A stretch of 64,000 nucleotides of DNA, taken from the NCBI RefSeq assembly GCF_016648105.1, contig NZ_JACVVE010000022.1:45011-109010 (forward strand), read 5' to 3'. This DNA comes from Pseudomonas sp. S31. GTDB taxonomy: Bacteria; Pseudomonadota; Gammaproteobacteria; Pseudomonadales; Pseudomonadaceae. A program made the position numbers and the translations under genes. The notes under the pieces were generated by a model. It worked only from the letters and a program-made list of their open reading frames with translations. It did no database searches and was not told the DNA's origin. How positions within the stretch are numbered: the first letter of the stretch is position 1; the number at the start of each line of letters is the position of its first letter. This document shows, piece by piece, positions 1 through 7,368 of the stretch.

Positions 1-94
1 GCCGCGTGGGCGGCGCTCGATATCCGCACCACCGCCCATCCAGAATCGACCACCGAATCCAAAAATTTTTCGAAGGGGACTAGTCATCCTTGTA

Positions 95-107
95 GTTGTA
101 CGATAAC
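95..107. promoter_or_regulatory. GntR-type operator-like site before the aldarate operon
   Basis: GTTGTACGATAAC is an imperfect inverted repeat (GTTGT-ACG-ATAAC, 4 of 5 arm positions pair). It lies 53 bp before the chosen kdgD start. A near copy, GTTGTACGATCAC, sits 47 bp before the convergent GntR gene at 6797. FadR-subfamily GntR regulators commonly bind short TTGT-containing palindromes, so binding by the linked regulator is inferred. Positions 1-94 show no gene I can support. Confidence 0.5.
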
Positions 108-159
108 TTACCTCTCACCTTAGCTCTCCCCCCAAAAGCGCCACAGGATGCCTATAACA

Positions 160-1071
160 ATGAATCCACAAGAACTGAAATCCATCCTCTCCCACGGCCT
201 GCTGTCGTTCCCGGTCACCGACTTCAACGCCCAGGGCGACTTCAACCAGGCTGGCTACATCAAGCGCCTGGAATGGCTCGCTCCTTATGGCGCCAGCGCC
301 CTGTTCGCTGCCGGTGGCACCGGTGAGTTCTTCTCCCTCGCCGCCAGCGAATACAGCCAGGTGATCAAGACCGCGGTCGACACCTGCGCCACGTCGGTGC
401 CAATCCTCGCCGGCGTCGGCGGCTCCACCCGCCAGGCCATCGAATACGCCCAGGAAGCCGAGCGCCTGGGGGCCAAGGGCCTGCTGCTGCTGCCGCACTA
501 CCTGACCGAAGCCAGCCAGGAAGGCGTCGCCGCCCACGTCGAGGCGGTGTGCAAATCGGTGAACATCGGTGTTGTCGTCTACAACCGTAACGTCTGCCGC
601 CTGAACGCCGACCTGCTGGAAAAACTCGCCGAGCGTTGCCCGAACCTGATCGGCTACAAGGACGGCCTGGGCGACATCGAGCTGATGGTGTCGATCCGTC
701 GCCGCATGGGTGATCGTTTCAGCTACCTGGGTGGCCTGCCAACCGCCGAGGTGTATGCTGCTGCCTACAAGGCCCTGGGTGTGCCGGTCTACTCCTCGGC
801 GGTGTTCAACTTCGTGCCGAAGACCGCGATGGACTTCTACAACGCCATCGCCCGCGACGACCACGCCACCGTGGCCAAGCTGATCGACGATTTCTTCCTG
901 CCGTACCTGGACATCCGTAACCGCAAGGCCGGCTACGCCGTGAGCATCGTCAAGGCTGGTGCCAAGCTCGCCGGCTACGATGCAGGCCCGGTCCGCACGC
1001 CGCTGACCGACCTGACCGCCGAAGAGTACGAAATGCTCGCAGCGCTGATGGACAAGATGGGCCCGCAATAA
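160..1071 (+). CDS. kdgD: 5-dehydro-4-deoxyglucarate dehydratase
   Basis: Converts 5-keto-4-deoxy-D-glucarate, with loss of water and CO2, to 2-oxoglutarate semialdehyde in the cytoplasm; it is the shared second step of glucarate and galactarate breakdown. The 303-residue protein is a DapA/NAL-type TIM barrel of full family length. It has the GGTGEF loop (residues 52-57) and the Schiff-base lysine in IGYKDG (Lys167). An ATG at 148 would add four residues but touches the AGG at 145-147, so it would have no usable spacing; the ATG at 160 follows it at a better distance. First gene of an operon with a permease, galactarate dehydratase and semialdehyde dehydrogenase. The identification is very secure. 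Confidence 0.96.
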   Translation: MNPQELKSILSHGLLSFPVTDFNAQGDFNQAGYIKRLEWLAPYGASALFAAGGTGEFFSLAASEYSQVIKTAVDTCATSVPILAGVGGSTRQAIEYAQEAERLGAKGLLLLPHYLTEASQEGVAAHVEAVCKSVNIGVVVYNRNVCRLNADLLEKLAERCPNLIGYKDGLGDIELMVSIRRRMGDRFSYLGGLPTAEVYAAAYKALGVPVYSSAVFNFVPKTAMDFYNAIARDDHATVAKLIDDFFLPYLDIRNRKAGYAVSIVKAGAKLAGYDAGPVRTPLTDLTAEEYEMLAALMDKMGPQ

Positions 1072-1099
1072 GCGCCCCAGCGGCCTGCCAATGCCGCGA

Positions 1100-1124
1100 C
1101 CGGAGTGGGCTGCCCCCACTCCGG
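1100..1124 (+). other. intergenic GC hairpin in the aldarate operon
   Basis: CCGGAGTGGG (1100-1109) pairs perfectly with CCCACTCCGG (1115-1124) across a 5-base loop. It lies between kdgD and the permease gene and has no T tract, so it does not look like a full terminator. It may act as an attenuator or as a mRNA-stabilising stem; the role is inferred. Confidence 0.5.
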
Positions 1125-1173
1125 CTACAACTCGTTAGCCCGCACAAAAATAACTAGTGGGAGTATTACCAGC

Positions 1174-2535
1174 ATGCAAGCGACGAAAAAGACGCATGTG
1201 CGCTACCTGATCCTGTTCATGCTGTTCCTGGTGACCACGATCAACTATGCCGACCGAGCCACCATCGCCATCGCCGGCTCCAGCCTGCAGAAAGACCTCG
1301 GCATCGATGCCGTGACCCTTGGTTACATCTTCTCCGCCTTCGGCTGGGCCTACGTGGCCGGCCAGATTCCCGGCGGCTGGCTGCTCGACCGTTTCGGCTC
1401 CAAGAACGTCTATGCCTTCAGCATCTTCACCTGGTCGTTGTTCACCCTGCTGCAGGGCTTCGTCGGCGGTCTGCCGGTGGCCTGGGCGGTGGTGACACTG
1501 TTCACCCTGCGCTTCCTCGTCGGCTTCGCCGAAGCGCCGTCGTTCCCGGGCAATGCCCGTATCGTCGCAGCGTGGTTCCCAACCCAGGAACGCGGTACGG
1601 CCTCGGCGATCTTCAACTCGGCGCAGTATTTCGCCACCGCGCTGTTCGCCCCGATCATGGGCTGGATCGTGTTCAGCTTCGGCTGGGAGCACGTATTCGT
1701 GGTCATGGGCGCATTGGGCATCGTGTTCTCGATGTTCTGGCTCAAGACCATCTACAACCCGCGCCAGCACCCGCGTATCAGCCAGGCCGAGCTCGAGCAC
1801 ATCGAGCACAACGGTGGCCTGGTCGACATGGACCAGAAGCGCGGCAATGACGGCCCGAAATGGGGTTATATCAAGCAACTGCTGACCAGCCGCATGCTCC
1901 TGGGCGTGTACCTGGGCCAGTACTGCATCAACGCCATCACCTACTTCTTCCTGACCTGGTTCCCGGTATACCTGGTGCAGGAACGCGGCATGACCATCCT
2001 CAAGGCAGGCTTCATCGCTTCGTTGCCGGCGGTATGCGGCTTCATCGGTGGCGTGCTGGGCGGCGTGATCTCCGACTGGCTGCTGCGCCGTGGCAATTCG
2101 CTGACCTTCTCGCGCAAACTGCCGATCGTCTGCGGCCTGTTGCTGTCGACCACCATGGTCTTCTGCAACTACGTCGACGCCGAATGGATGGTGGTCGGCT
2201 TCATGACCCTGGCCTTCTTCGGCAAAGGCATCGGCGCGCTGGGCTGGGCAGTGGTGGCGGATACCTCGCCCAAGCAGATCGCCGGGCTGTCCGGTGGCCT
2301 GTTCAACACCTTCGGCAACATCGCCTCGATCACCACGCCAATCGTCATCGGCTACATCATCAGCGCCACCGGCTCGTTCAAGTGGGCCTTGGTGTATGTG
2401 GGTGCCAACGCCTTGGTGGCGGTGTTCAGCTACCTGGTGATCGTCGGCCCGATCAAGCGTATCGAGTTGCGCGATGACCCAAAGCCTGAGGCCGAGGCCG
2501 CCGACGGCGGCAAACTGGCCACCTCGCAATCCTGA
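1174..2535 (+). CDS. gudP: MFS aldarate (glucarate/galactarate) permease
   Basis: Twelve-helix major facilitator in the inner membrane, predicted to import D-glucarate and/or galactarate with protons. The 453-residue product starts MQATKKTHVRYLILFMLF and contains the anion:cation symporter-family signature NYADRATIAIAG near the first helix, then GWLLDRFGSKNVY in the first cytoplasmic loop. Family GudP/GarP proteins are about 450 residues. The ATG at 1174 is preceded by GTGGGAG (1157-1163); an upstream in-frame extension to 1105 would be longer than the family and lies in the intergenic hairpin region. Position between the dehydratase genes supports the substrate. Glucarate versus galactarate cannot be settled from sequence, although galactarate fits the next gene. 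Confidence 0.9.
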   Translation: MQATKKTHVRYLILFMLFLVTTINYADRATIAIAGSSLQKDLGIDAVTLGYIFSAFGWAYVAGQIPGGWLLDRFGSKNVYAFSIFTWSLFTLLQGFVGGLPVAWAVVTLFTLRFLVGFAEAPSFPGNARIVAAWFPTQERGTASAIFNSAQYFATALFAPIMGWIVFSFGWEHVFVVMGALGIVFSMFWLKTIYNPRQHPRISQAELEHIEHNGGLVDMDQKRGNDGPKWGYIKQLLTSRMLLGVYLGQYCINAITYFFLTWFPVYLVQERGMTILKAGFIASLPAVCGFIGGVLGGVISDWLLRRGNSLTFSRKLPIVCGLLLSTTMVFCNYVDAEWMVVGFMTLAFFGKGIGALGWAVVADTSPKQIAGLSGGLFNTFGNIASITTPIVIGYIISATGSFKWALVYVGANALVAVFSYLVIVGPIKRIELRDDPKPEAEAADGGKLATSQS

Positions 2536-2542
2536 GTGAACA

Positions 2543-2573
2543 CGCCCGCCCCCGGTCATGCCGAGGGCGGGCG
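2543..2573 (+). other. intergenic GC hairpin in the aldarate operon
   Basis: CGCCCGCCC (2543-2551) pairs with GGGCGGGCG (2565-2573) around a 13-base loop, between the permease and garD. There is no T tract after it. It is the second of three strong intergenic stems in this operon and may modulate relative expression. Confidence 0.5.
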
Positions 2574-2611
2574 GATGTATAAAGCCTGAGCAATCGAAAA
2601 AGGGCACGACC

Positions 2612-4165
2612 ATGCAGTTGATCGAACATTCCGACTCGCCCCGCTACGTCCGCCTGCACGACGACGACAATGTCGTGGTGGTGGTCAACGATGGTGGCCT
2701 GGGCGAAGGCGCTCGCTTTCCCGACGGCCTGACCCTGGTCGAGGCCGTACCACAGAGCCACAAGGTGGCTACCGTCGCCATCGCCAAGGGCGAGCCCGTG
2801 CGCCGCTACGGGCAGATCATCGGCTATGCCCTGGAAGACCTGCGCCAGGGCAGCTGGGTGCAGGAAAGCCAACTGGCCATGCCGTCGGCACCCGAATTGG
2901 ACAGCCTGCCCCGCTGCGACGCGGTCCCTGCCCCGCTGCCACCGCTCGATGGTTTCACCTTCGAAGGCTACCGCAACGCCGACGGCACGGTCGGCACCCG
3001 CAACATCCTCGGCATCACCACCACCGTGCAGTGCGTCACCGGCGTGCTGGAGCATGCGGTCAAGCGCATCCGTGACGAGCTGTTGCCCCGCTACCCCAAC
3101 GTCGACGACGTGGTCGCCATCACCCACAGCTACGGCTGCGGCGTGGCGATCAATGCCCGTGACGCCTATATCCCGATCCGTACCGTGCGCAACCTGGCGC
3201 GCAACCCCAACCTGGGCGGTGAAGCCCTGGTCATCAGCCTGGGCTGCGAGAAACTCCAGGCCGGCCAGGTGATGCACGAAGACGACCCGTCGGTGGACCT
3301 CAGCGACCCCTGGTTGTACCGCCTGCAGGATGCCAGCCTGGGCTTTACCGAAATGATCGAGCAGATCATGGGCCTGGCCGAGACCCGCCTGAAGAAGCTC
3401 GACCAGCGCCGTCGCGAAACCGTACCGGCCAGCGAACTGATCCTCGGCATGCAGTGCGGCGGCAGCGACGCGTTCTCCGGCATCACCGCCAACCCGGCGC
3501 TGGGCTACGCCGCCGACCTGCTGGTGCGTGCCGGGGCCACCGTGCTGTTCTCGGAAGTGACCGAAGTGCGCGATGCCATCTACATGCTCACCTCCCGCGC
3601 CGAGAACCAGGACGTCGCCGACGCCCTGGTGCGCGAGATGGACTGGTACGACCGCTACCTGCAGCAAGGCGCCGCCGACCGCAGCGCCAACACCACCCCG
3701 GGCAACAAGAAGGGCGGGCTGTCCAACATCGTCGAGAAGTCCCTCGGCTCGATCGTCAAGTCGGGCAGCGGCGCCATCCAGGGCGTGGTCGGGCCAGGCG
3801 AACGGGTCCAGCGCAAGGGCCTGATCTTCTGCGCCACCCCGGCCAGCGACTTCGTCTGCGGCACCCTGCAACTGGCAGCCGGCATGAACCTCCACGTCTT
3901 CACCACCGGCCGCGGCACCCCCTACGGCCTGGCCATGGCCCCGGTGGTCAAGGTCTGCACCCGCACCGAGCTGGCCCAGCGCTGGCCCGACCTGATCGAC
4001 ATCGACGCCGGGCGCATCGCCAGCGGCCGTTCGAGCATCGAGGAACTGGGCTGGGAGCTGTTCCACTACTACCTCGACGTCGCCAGCGGGCGCAAGCAGA
4101 CCTGGGCCGAACAGCACCGGCTGCACAACGACATCACCTTGTTCAACCCGGCACCGATTACCTGA
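2612..4165 (+). CDS. garD: galactarate dehydratase
   Basis: Dehydrates galactarate (mucate) to 5-keto-4-deoxy-D-glucarate, the substrate of kdgD. The 517-residue protein has the two-part UxaA/GarD architecture: an N-terminal SAF domain (about residues 12-90, DDNVVVVVNDGGLGEGA) and a large C-terminal dehydratase domain with VGTRNILGI, HSYGCGVAI and GMQCGGSDAFSGITANPA, a cysteine- and serine-rich metal/active-site region. Length agrees with GarD (about 520). The ATG at 2612 follows AGGGCACGACC; the reading frame stays open upstream into the hairpin region but no better start exists. No glucarate dehydratase gene is in this window, so the operon as seen is specific for galactarate. Confidence 0.93.
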   Translation: MQLIEHSDSPRYVRLHDDDNVVVVVNDGGLGEGARFPDGLTLVEAVPQSHKVATVAIAKGEPVRRYGQIIGYALEDLRQGSWVQESQLAMPSAPELDSLPRCDAVPAPLPPLDGFTFEGYRNADGTVGTRNILGITTTVQCVTGVLEHAVKRIRDELLPRYPNVDDVVAITHSYGCGVAINARDAYIPIRTVRNLARNPNLGGEALVISLGCEKLQAGQVMHEDDPSVDLSDPWLYRLQDASLGFTEMIEQIMGLAETRLKKLDQRRRETVPASELILGMQCGGSDAFSGITANPALGYAADLLVRAGATVLFSEVTEVRDAIYMLTSRAENQDVADALVREMDWYDRYLQQGAADRSANTTPGNKKGGLSNIVEKSLGSIVKSGSGAIQGVVGPGERVQRKGLIFCATPASDFVCGTLQLAAGMNLHVFTTGRGTPYGLAMAPVVKVCTRTELAQRWPDLIDIDAGRIASGRSSIEELGWELFHYYLDVASGRKQTWAEQHRLHNDITLFNPAPIT

Positions 4166-4185
4166 TTCCCAGGGTGCACAGCTTC

Positions 4186-4274
4186 CCTGTAGGAGCGGGT
4201 TTACCCGCGAACACCGGCAAGGCCGGTGCCATGCACCGCGGAGTCCATTTCGCGGGTGAACCCGCTCCTACAGG
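4186..4274. repeat. REP pair (inverted)
   Basis: CCTGTAGGAGCGGGTTTACC at 4186 is matched by its inverted copy ending CCCGCTCCTACAGG at 4274, with a short GC-rich spacer containing CACCGGCAAGGCCGGTG. This is the standard P. putida-group REP doublet. It separates garD from the dehydrogenase gene and could slow 3'-end decay of upstream message. Confidence 0.9.
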
Positions 4275-4319
4275 GGCCAAGCACGCTCAACCAGCCATTT
4301 ACCAGCACAGGAGCATCCC

Positions 4320-5900
4320 ATGCCTGAGATCCTCGGCCACAACTTCATCGCCGGCCAGCGCAGCGCCGCTGGCCCACAGCGCCTGCAGAGCCTGGACGCC
4401 ACCACTGGCGAGGCCCTGCCCTACAGCTTCGCCCAAGCCACCGAAGCGGAAGTCGACCAAGCCGCCAAGGCCGCTGCCGCAGCTTTCGTCGAATTCCGCC
4501 AGCTGTCGCCAGCACGCCGCGCCGAATTCCTCGACGCCATCGCCGCCGAACTGGACGAACTGGACGATGCTTTCGTCGCCATCGTCTGCCGCGAAACCGC
4601 CCTGCCGGCCGCCCGCATCCAGGGTGAACGTGGCCGCACCAGCGGCCAGATGCGCCTGTTCGCCCAGGTCCTGCGCCGTGGTGACTTCCTCGGTGCGCGC
4701 ATCGACCTGGCCCTGCCCGAGCGCCAGCCACTGCCACGCGTGGATCTGCGCCAGATGCGCATCGGCGTCGGCCCGGTCGCCGTGTTCGGTGCCAGCAACT
4801 TCCCCCTGGCCTTCTCCACCGCCGGCGGTGACACCGCGGCCGCACTGGCCGCCGGTTGCCCGGTAGTGTTCAAGGCGCACAGCGGCCACATGGCCACCGC
4901 CGACCTGGTCGGTTGCGCCATCCAGCGCGCCGCCGAGCGCACTGGCATGCCCAAGGGCGTGTTCAACATGGTCTTCGGTGGCGGCGTCGGTGAACCCCTG
5001 GTCAAGCACCCGGCCATCCAGGCCGTCGGCTTCACCGGTTCGCTCAAAGGCGGCGACGCCCTGTGCCGCATGGCCGCCGAACGCCCGCAACCGATCCCGG
5101 TGTTCGCCGAGATGTCCAGCATCAACCCGGTGATCGTCCTGCCGGGCGCCCTGGCCAAGCGTGGCGAGGCCATCGCCCGTGAGTTGGCAGGCTCCGTGTG
5201 CATGGGCGCCGGGCAGTTCTGCACCAACCCGGGTCTGGTCATCGGCCTGCAGTCGCCGCAGTACAGCCAGTTGCTCGCCGACCTCGGCCAGCATCTCGAC
5301 CAGCAGGCCGGGCAGACCATGCTCAACGCCGGTGGCCTGCGCAGCTACGTCGGCGGCCTGGAGCACCTGCACGCCCACGCCGGCATCGAGCACCTGGCCG
5401 GCCAGGCCCAGGAAGGCAGCCAGGCCCGCGCCCAGCTGTTCAAGGCCGATGCCCGCCTGTTGGTGGAGTCCGACCCCCTGCTGCAGGAAGAAGTCTTCGG
5501 CCCCACCACCGTGGCCGTCGAAGCCAAGGACAATGCGCAACTGCGTGATGCCCTGCTCGGCCTGCGTGGCCAGCTGACCGCCACCCTGATCGGCGAAGCG
5601 GAAGACTTCGAGGCCTTCGCCTGGCTGGTGCCGCTGCTGGAGGAGAAAGTCGGCCGTATCCTGGTCAACGGCTACCCGACCGGTGTCGAGGTGTGCGATG
5701 CCATGGTCCACGGCGGGCCGTACCCGGCCACTTCCGATGCCCGTGGTACGTCGGTCGGCACCCTGGCCATCGACCGCTTCCTGCGCCCGGTGTGCTACCA
5801 GAACTACCCGCAGGCGTTGCTGCCCGAAGCGCTGCGCGACGCCAACCCGCTGGGGCTGCGTCGGCTGGTGAACGGCCAGTGGAGTGAAGGGGCGATCTGA
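4320..5900 (+). CDS. 2,5-dioxovalerate (2-oxoglutarate semialdehyde) dehydrogenase
   Basis: NAD(P)-dependent aldehyde dehydrogenase that oxidises 2-oxoglutarate semialdehyde from kdgD to 2-oxoglutarate, finishing the aldarate pathway. The 526-residue protein carries the cofactor-binding VFGASNFPLAFS (about 155-166), the catalytic-base glutamate in FAEMSSINP (Glu264) and the nucleophile in GAGQFCTNPG (Cys301). The MSSINP/FCTNPG variants and the length fit the KGSADH-II/III class found in aldarate clusters. RBS AGGAG (4308-4312) precedes the ATG at 4320. It is separated from garD by a REP pair but lies on the same strand and is followed by a strong terminator, so it is probably the last gene of the operon. 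Confidence 0.92.
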   Translation: MPEILGHNFIAGQRSAAGPQRLQSLDATTGEALPYSFAQATEAEVDQAAKAAAAAFVEFRQLSPARRAEFLDAIAAELDELDDAFVAIVCRETALPAARIQGERGRTSGQMRLFAQVLRRGDFLGARIDLALPERQPLPRVDLRQMRIGVGPVAVFGASNFPLAFSTAGGDTAAALAAGCPVVFKAHSGHMATADLVGCAIQRAAERTGMPKGVFNMVFGGGVGEPLVKHPAIQAVGFTGSLKGGDALCRMAAERPQPIPVFAEMSSINPVIVLPGALAKRGEAIARELAGSVCMGAGQFCTNPGLVIGLQSPQYSQLLADLGQHLDQQAGQTMLNAGGLRSYVGGLEHLHAHAGIEHLAGQAQEGSQARAQLFKADARLLVESDPLLQEEVFGPTTVAVEAKDNAQLRDALLGLRGQLTATLIGEAEDFEAFAWLVPLLEEKVGRILVNGYPTGVEVCDAMVHGGPYPATSDARGTSVGTLAIDRFLRPVCYQNYPQALLPEALRDANPLGLRRLVNGQWSEGAI

Positions 5901-5915
5901 TCGACACCTGATGTG

Positions 5916-5949
5916 AAAAAGCCCCGCGAATGCGGGGCTTTCTTTTTTT
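5916..5949 (+). terminator. Rho-independent terminator of the aldarate operon
   Basis: AAAAAGCCCCGC, loop GAAT, GCGGGGCTTTCTTTTTTT: a 7-8 bp GC stem flanked by A and T runs, 15 bp after the dehydrogenase stop. The A-rich side means it could also stop transcription from the convergent GntR gene. Confidence 0.93.
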
Positions 5950-5950
5950 G

Positions 5951-6034
5951 CCTGTTCGGGCCCTTTCGCGGGTAAACCCGCTCCTACAGGGCCCGGTGTA
6001 GGAGCGGGTTCACCCGCGAAGGGGCCCGAACAGG
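5951..6034. repeat. REP pair inside a longer inverted repeat
   Basis: Two inverted REP units (TTCGCGGGTAAACCCGCTCC at 5964 and its inverted partner ending at about 6020) are flanked by CCTGTTCGGGCCC (5951-5963) and GGGCCCGAACAGG (6022-6034). The symmetry is therefore longer than the REP core on both sides. Located between the convergent dehydrogenase and GntR genes. Confidence 0.88.
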
Positions 6035-6047
6035 CGACCGGGGATGG

Positions 6048-6797
6048 TCAGGCGCCCTGCGCCTCGGCTTCCTCATGCGCCTGGCGCAGCCGTTCGCGGC
6101 TGTTGCTCAGGTGCATGCGCATGGCCATCTTGGCCCCTTCGCTATCGCCTCGGGCCACGGCTTCATAGATTGCCTCGTGCTCGTGCATCAACCGGCCCAG
6201 ATAGTGCGCCTGGTCATCATGGGCCAGGCGCGCCGAGTTGAGCCGGGTACGCGGGATGATGCTCGACCCCAGGTGATTGATGATGTCGGCGAAGTAATGG
6301 TTGCCGCTGGCCTGGGCGATACGCAGGTGGAACTGGAAATCCGCCGAGACCGCATCGCTGGCGCGAGCGGCACCTTCGTTCAGCTCATCCAGCGCCGCGC
6401 GCATACCCGCCAGTTGCTCGTCGGTGCGCCGCTGCGCGGCCAGGCCGGCCGACTCGATCTCCAGGGCAATGCGTAACTCCAGCACCGCCAGCACTTCACG
6501 CAGGGTCACCACCGTGGCCGGGTCGATACGGAACCCGCCCGTGGCCGGGGCGTCCAGCACGAAGGTGCCGATGCCATGGCGGGTCTCGACCTGGCCTGCG
6601 GCCTGCAGCCGGGAGATCGCCTCACGCACCACCGTGCGGCTGACCCCCTCTTCGGCCATGATCTGCGACTCGGTCGGCAGCTTGTCGCCGCGCTTGAGCT
6701 GGCCGCTGCGAATGCGCTCGGTCAGTACCGTGACCAGTTCCTGGGCAAGGCTGCGCGGCTTGCGCCGGACCCGTGCCTGTACCTGCTGCTCTGTCAT
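6048..6797 (-). CDS. GntR (FadR/FCD subfamily) transcriptional regulator
   Basis: DNA-binding regulator, probably the repressor of the adjacent aldarate operon. The 249-residue protein has an N-terminal winged helix (about 15-85, with GDKLPTESQIMAEEGVSRTVV) and a C-terminal FCD ligand-binding domain with the metal-binding Asp/His set (DFQFHLRIAQASGNHYF, then LMHEHEAIYEAV and MRMHLSNSRERL). The ATG at 6797 has AAGGTG upstream on the minus strand; an ATG at 6830 adds 11 residues but has no visible RBS. A GTTGTACGATCAC site 47 bp before the start resembles the site before kdgD, suggesting autoregulation and control of the operon. The ligand is presumably galactarate/glucarate or a keto-deoxy intermediate. 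Confidence 0.9.
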   Translation of the reverse strand: MTEQQVQARVRRKPRSLAQELVTVLTERIRSGQLKRGDKLPTESQIMAEEGVSRTVVREAISRLQAAGQVETRHGIGTFVLDAPATGGFRIDPATVVTLREVLAVLELRIALEIESAGLAAQRRTDEQLAGMRAALDELNEGAARASDAVSADFQFHLRIAQASGNHYFADIINHLGSSIIPRTRLNSARLAHDDQAHYLGRLMHEHEAIYEAVARGDSEGAKMAMRMHLSNSRERLRQAHEEAEAQGA

Positions 6798-6843
6798 GCC
6801 CTGAAGTTCACCTTGAAAGACTGCCGTCATGATAGCGCAAGCA

Positions 6844-6857
6844 GTTGTACGATCACA
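6844..6857. promoter_or_regulatory. GntR-type operator-like site before the regulator gene
   Basis: GTTGTACGATCACA matches the site at 95-107 in 12 of its first 13 bases. It lies 47 bp before the regulator start at 6797. It is the only other copy I found in the window, which supports a local two-site regulon. Confidence 0.5.
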
Positions 6858-6982
6858 TACGCCCCGCGTGCTATTTCCGGGCGTTGCCGGCCATCCTTGC
6901 GTGCATAACGGCAAACTGCTGGCCCCCGATATTGGGAAGCGAAGGCAAACTCCGTTTTCCATCAGTAGCTTAGGACAGCAAC

Positions 6983-7312
6983 ATGCGAGTACTTCTAGCA
7001 ACGATCGCCGGAACCGTACTGGCCATATCCGCCTGCGCCGCGCAGGCCAAGGCACTTAGCCAGAACGATCGCCAGGTGTGTGGATGGGGCTCGCAGATCG
7101 CCGCCGAGGCGCAACAAGCCAAGCTGTCCGGCGTCACGCTGTACGCTACGCGGAAAAAACTGCAGGTGCGCAGGTTCGCCAAGCCGTGGATGCGCATGAC
7201 CGCTTTCGGCATCACCGAGCAGACCTACAACAGCCGTTCCCGGCTCAAGCCTGCGGCCATCAAGCAGACCTACTTCGAGCAGTGCGTGCAGCACGCCGTA
7301 GCGAAGAGATAA
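6983..7312 (+). CDS. small exported protein of unknown function
   Basis: Not assigned to a named family. The 109-residue product has a clear Sec signal peptide (MRVLLATIAGTVLAISACAA, cleavage probably after AQA-KA). The mature part is basic, has two cysteines (in RQVCGW and FEQCVQ) that could form a disulfide, and ends VAKR. TAGGACAG lies before the start. It stands alone, followed by an AT-rich hairpin, and is convergent with the YeeE permease gene. Predicted periplasmic; no catalytic motif is visible. Confidence 0.75.
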   Translation: MRVLLATIAGTVLAISACAAQAKALSQNDRQVCGWGSQIAAEAQQAKLSGVTLYATRKKLQVRRFAKPWMRMTAFGITEQTYNSRSRLKPAAIKQTYFEQCVQHAVAKR

Positions 7313-7324
7313 ACGATATTTATC

Positions 7325-7353
7325 AGTAGGTTATGAAGAACTCATAACCTACT
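7325..7353. terminator. bidirectional hairpin between convergent genes
   Basis: AGTAGGTTATGA (7325-7336) pairs perfectly with TCATAACCTACT (7342-7353) around a 5-base loop, then TTATAAG. A 12-bp AT-rich stem placed between the small exported protein gene and the permease gene; probably a terminator used from both sides, with a weak T tract. Confidence 0.65.
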
Positions 7354-7368
7354 TTATAAGAAGCTGTC

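Noticed and set aside
1..94. Possible end of an upstream gene
   Set aside because: Two forward frames are open to about 110-123 but carry no recognisable sequence, and nothing precedes them in the window.
2453..4126. 557-codon open frame on the minus strand opposite garD
   Set aside because: It lies wholly opposite a well-conserved dehydratase gene and its product has no motif or signal sequence.
4186..4274. CRISPR-like or tRNA-like structure
   Set aside because: The repeated inverted units are the standard REP pairs of this group, are not regularly spaced, and have no spacers.
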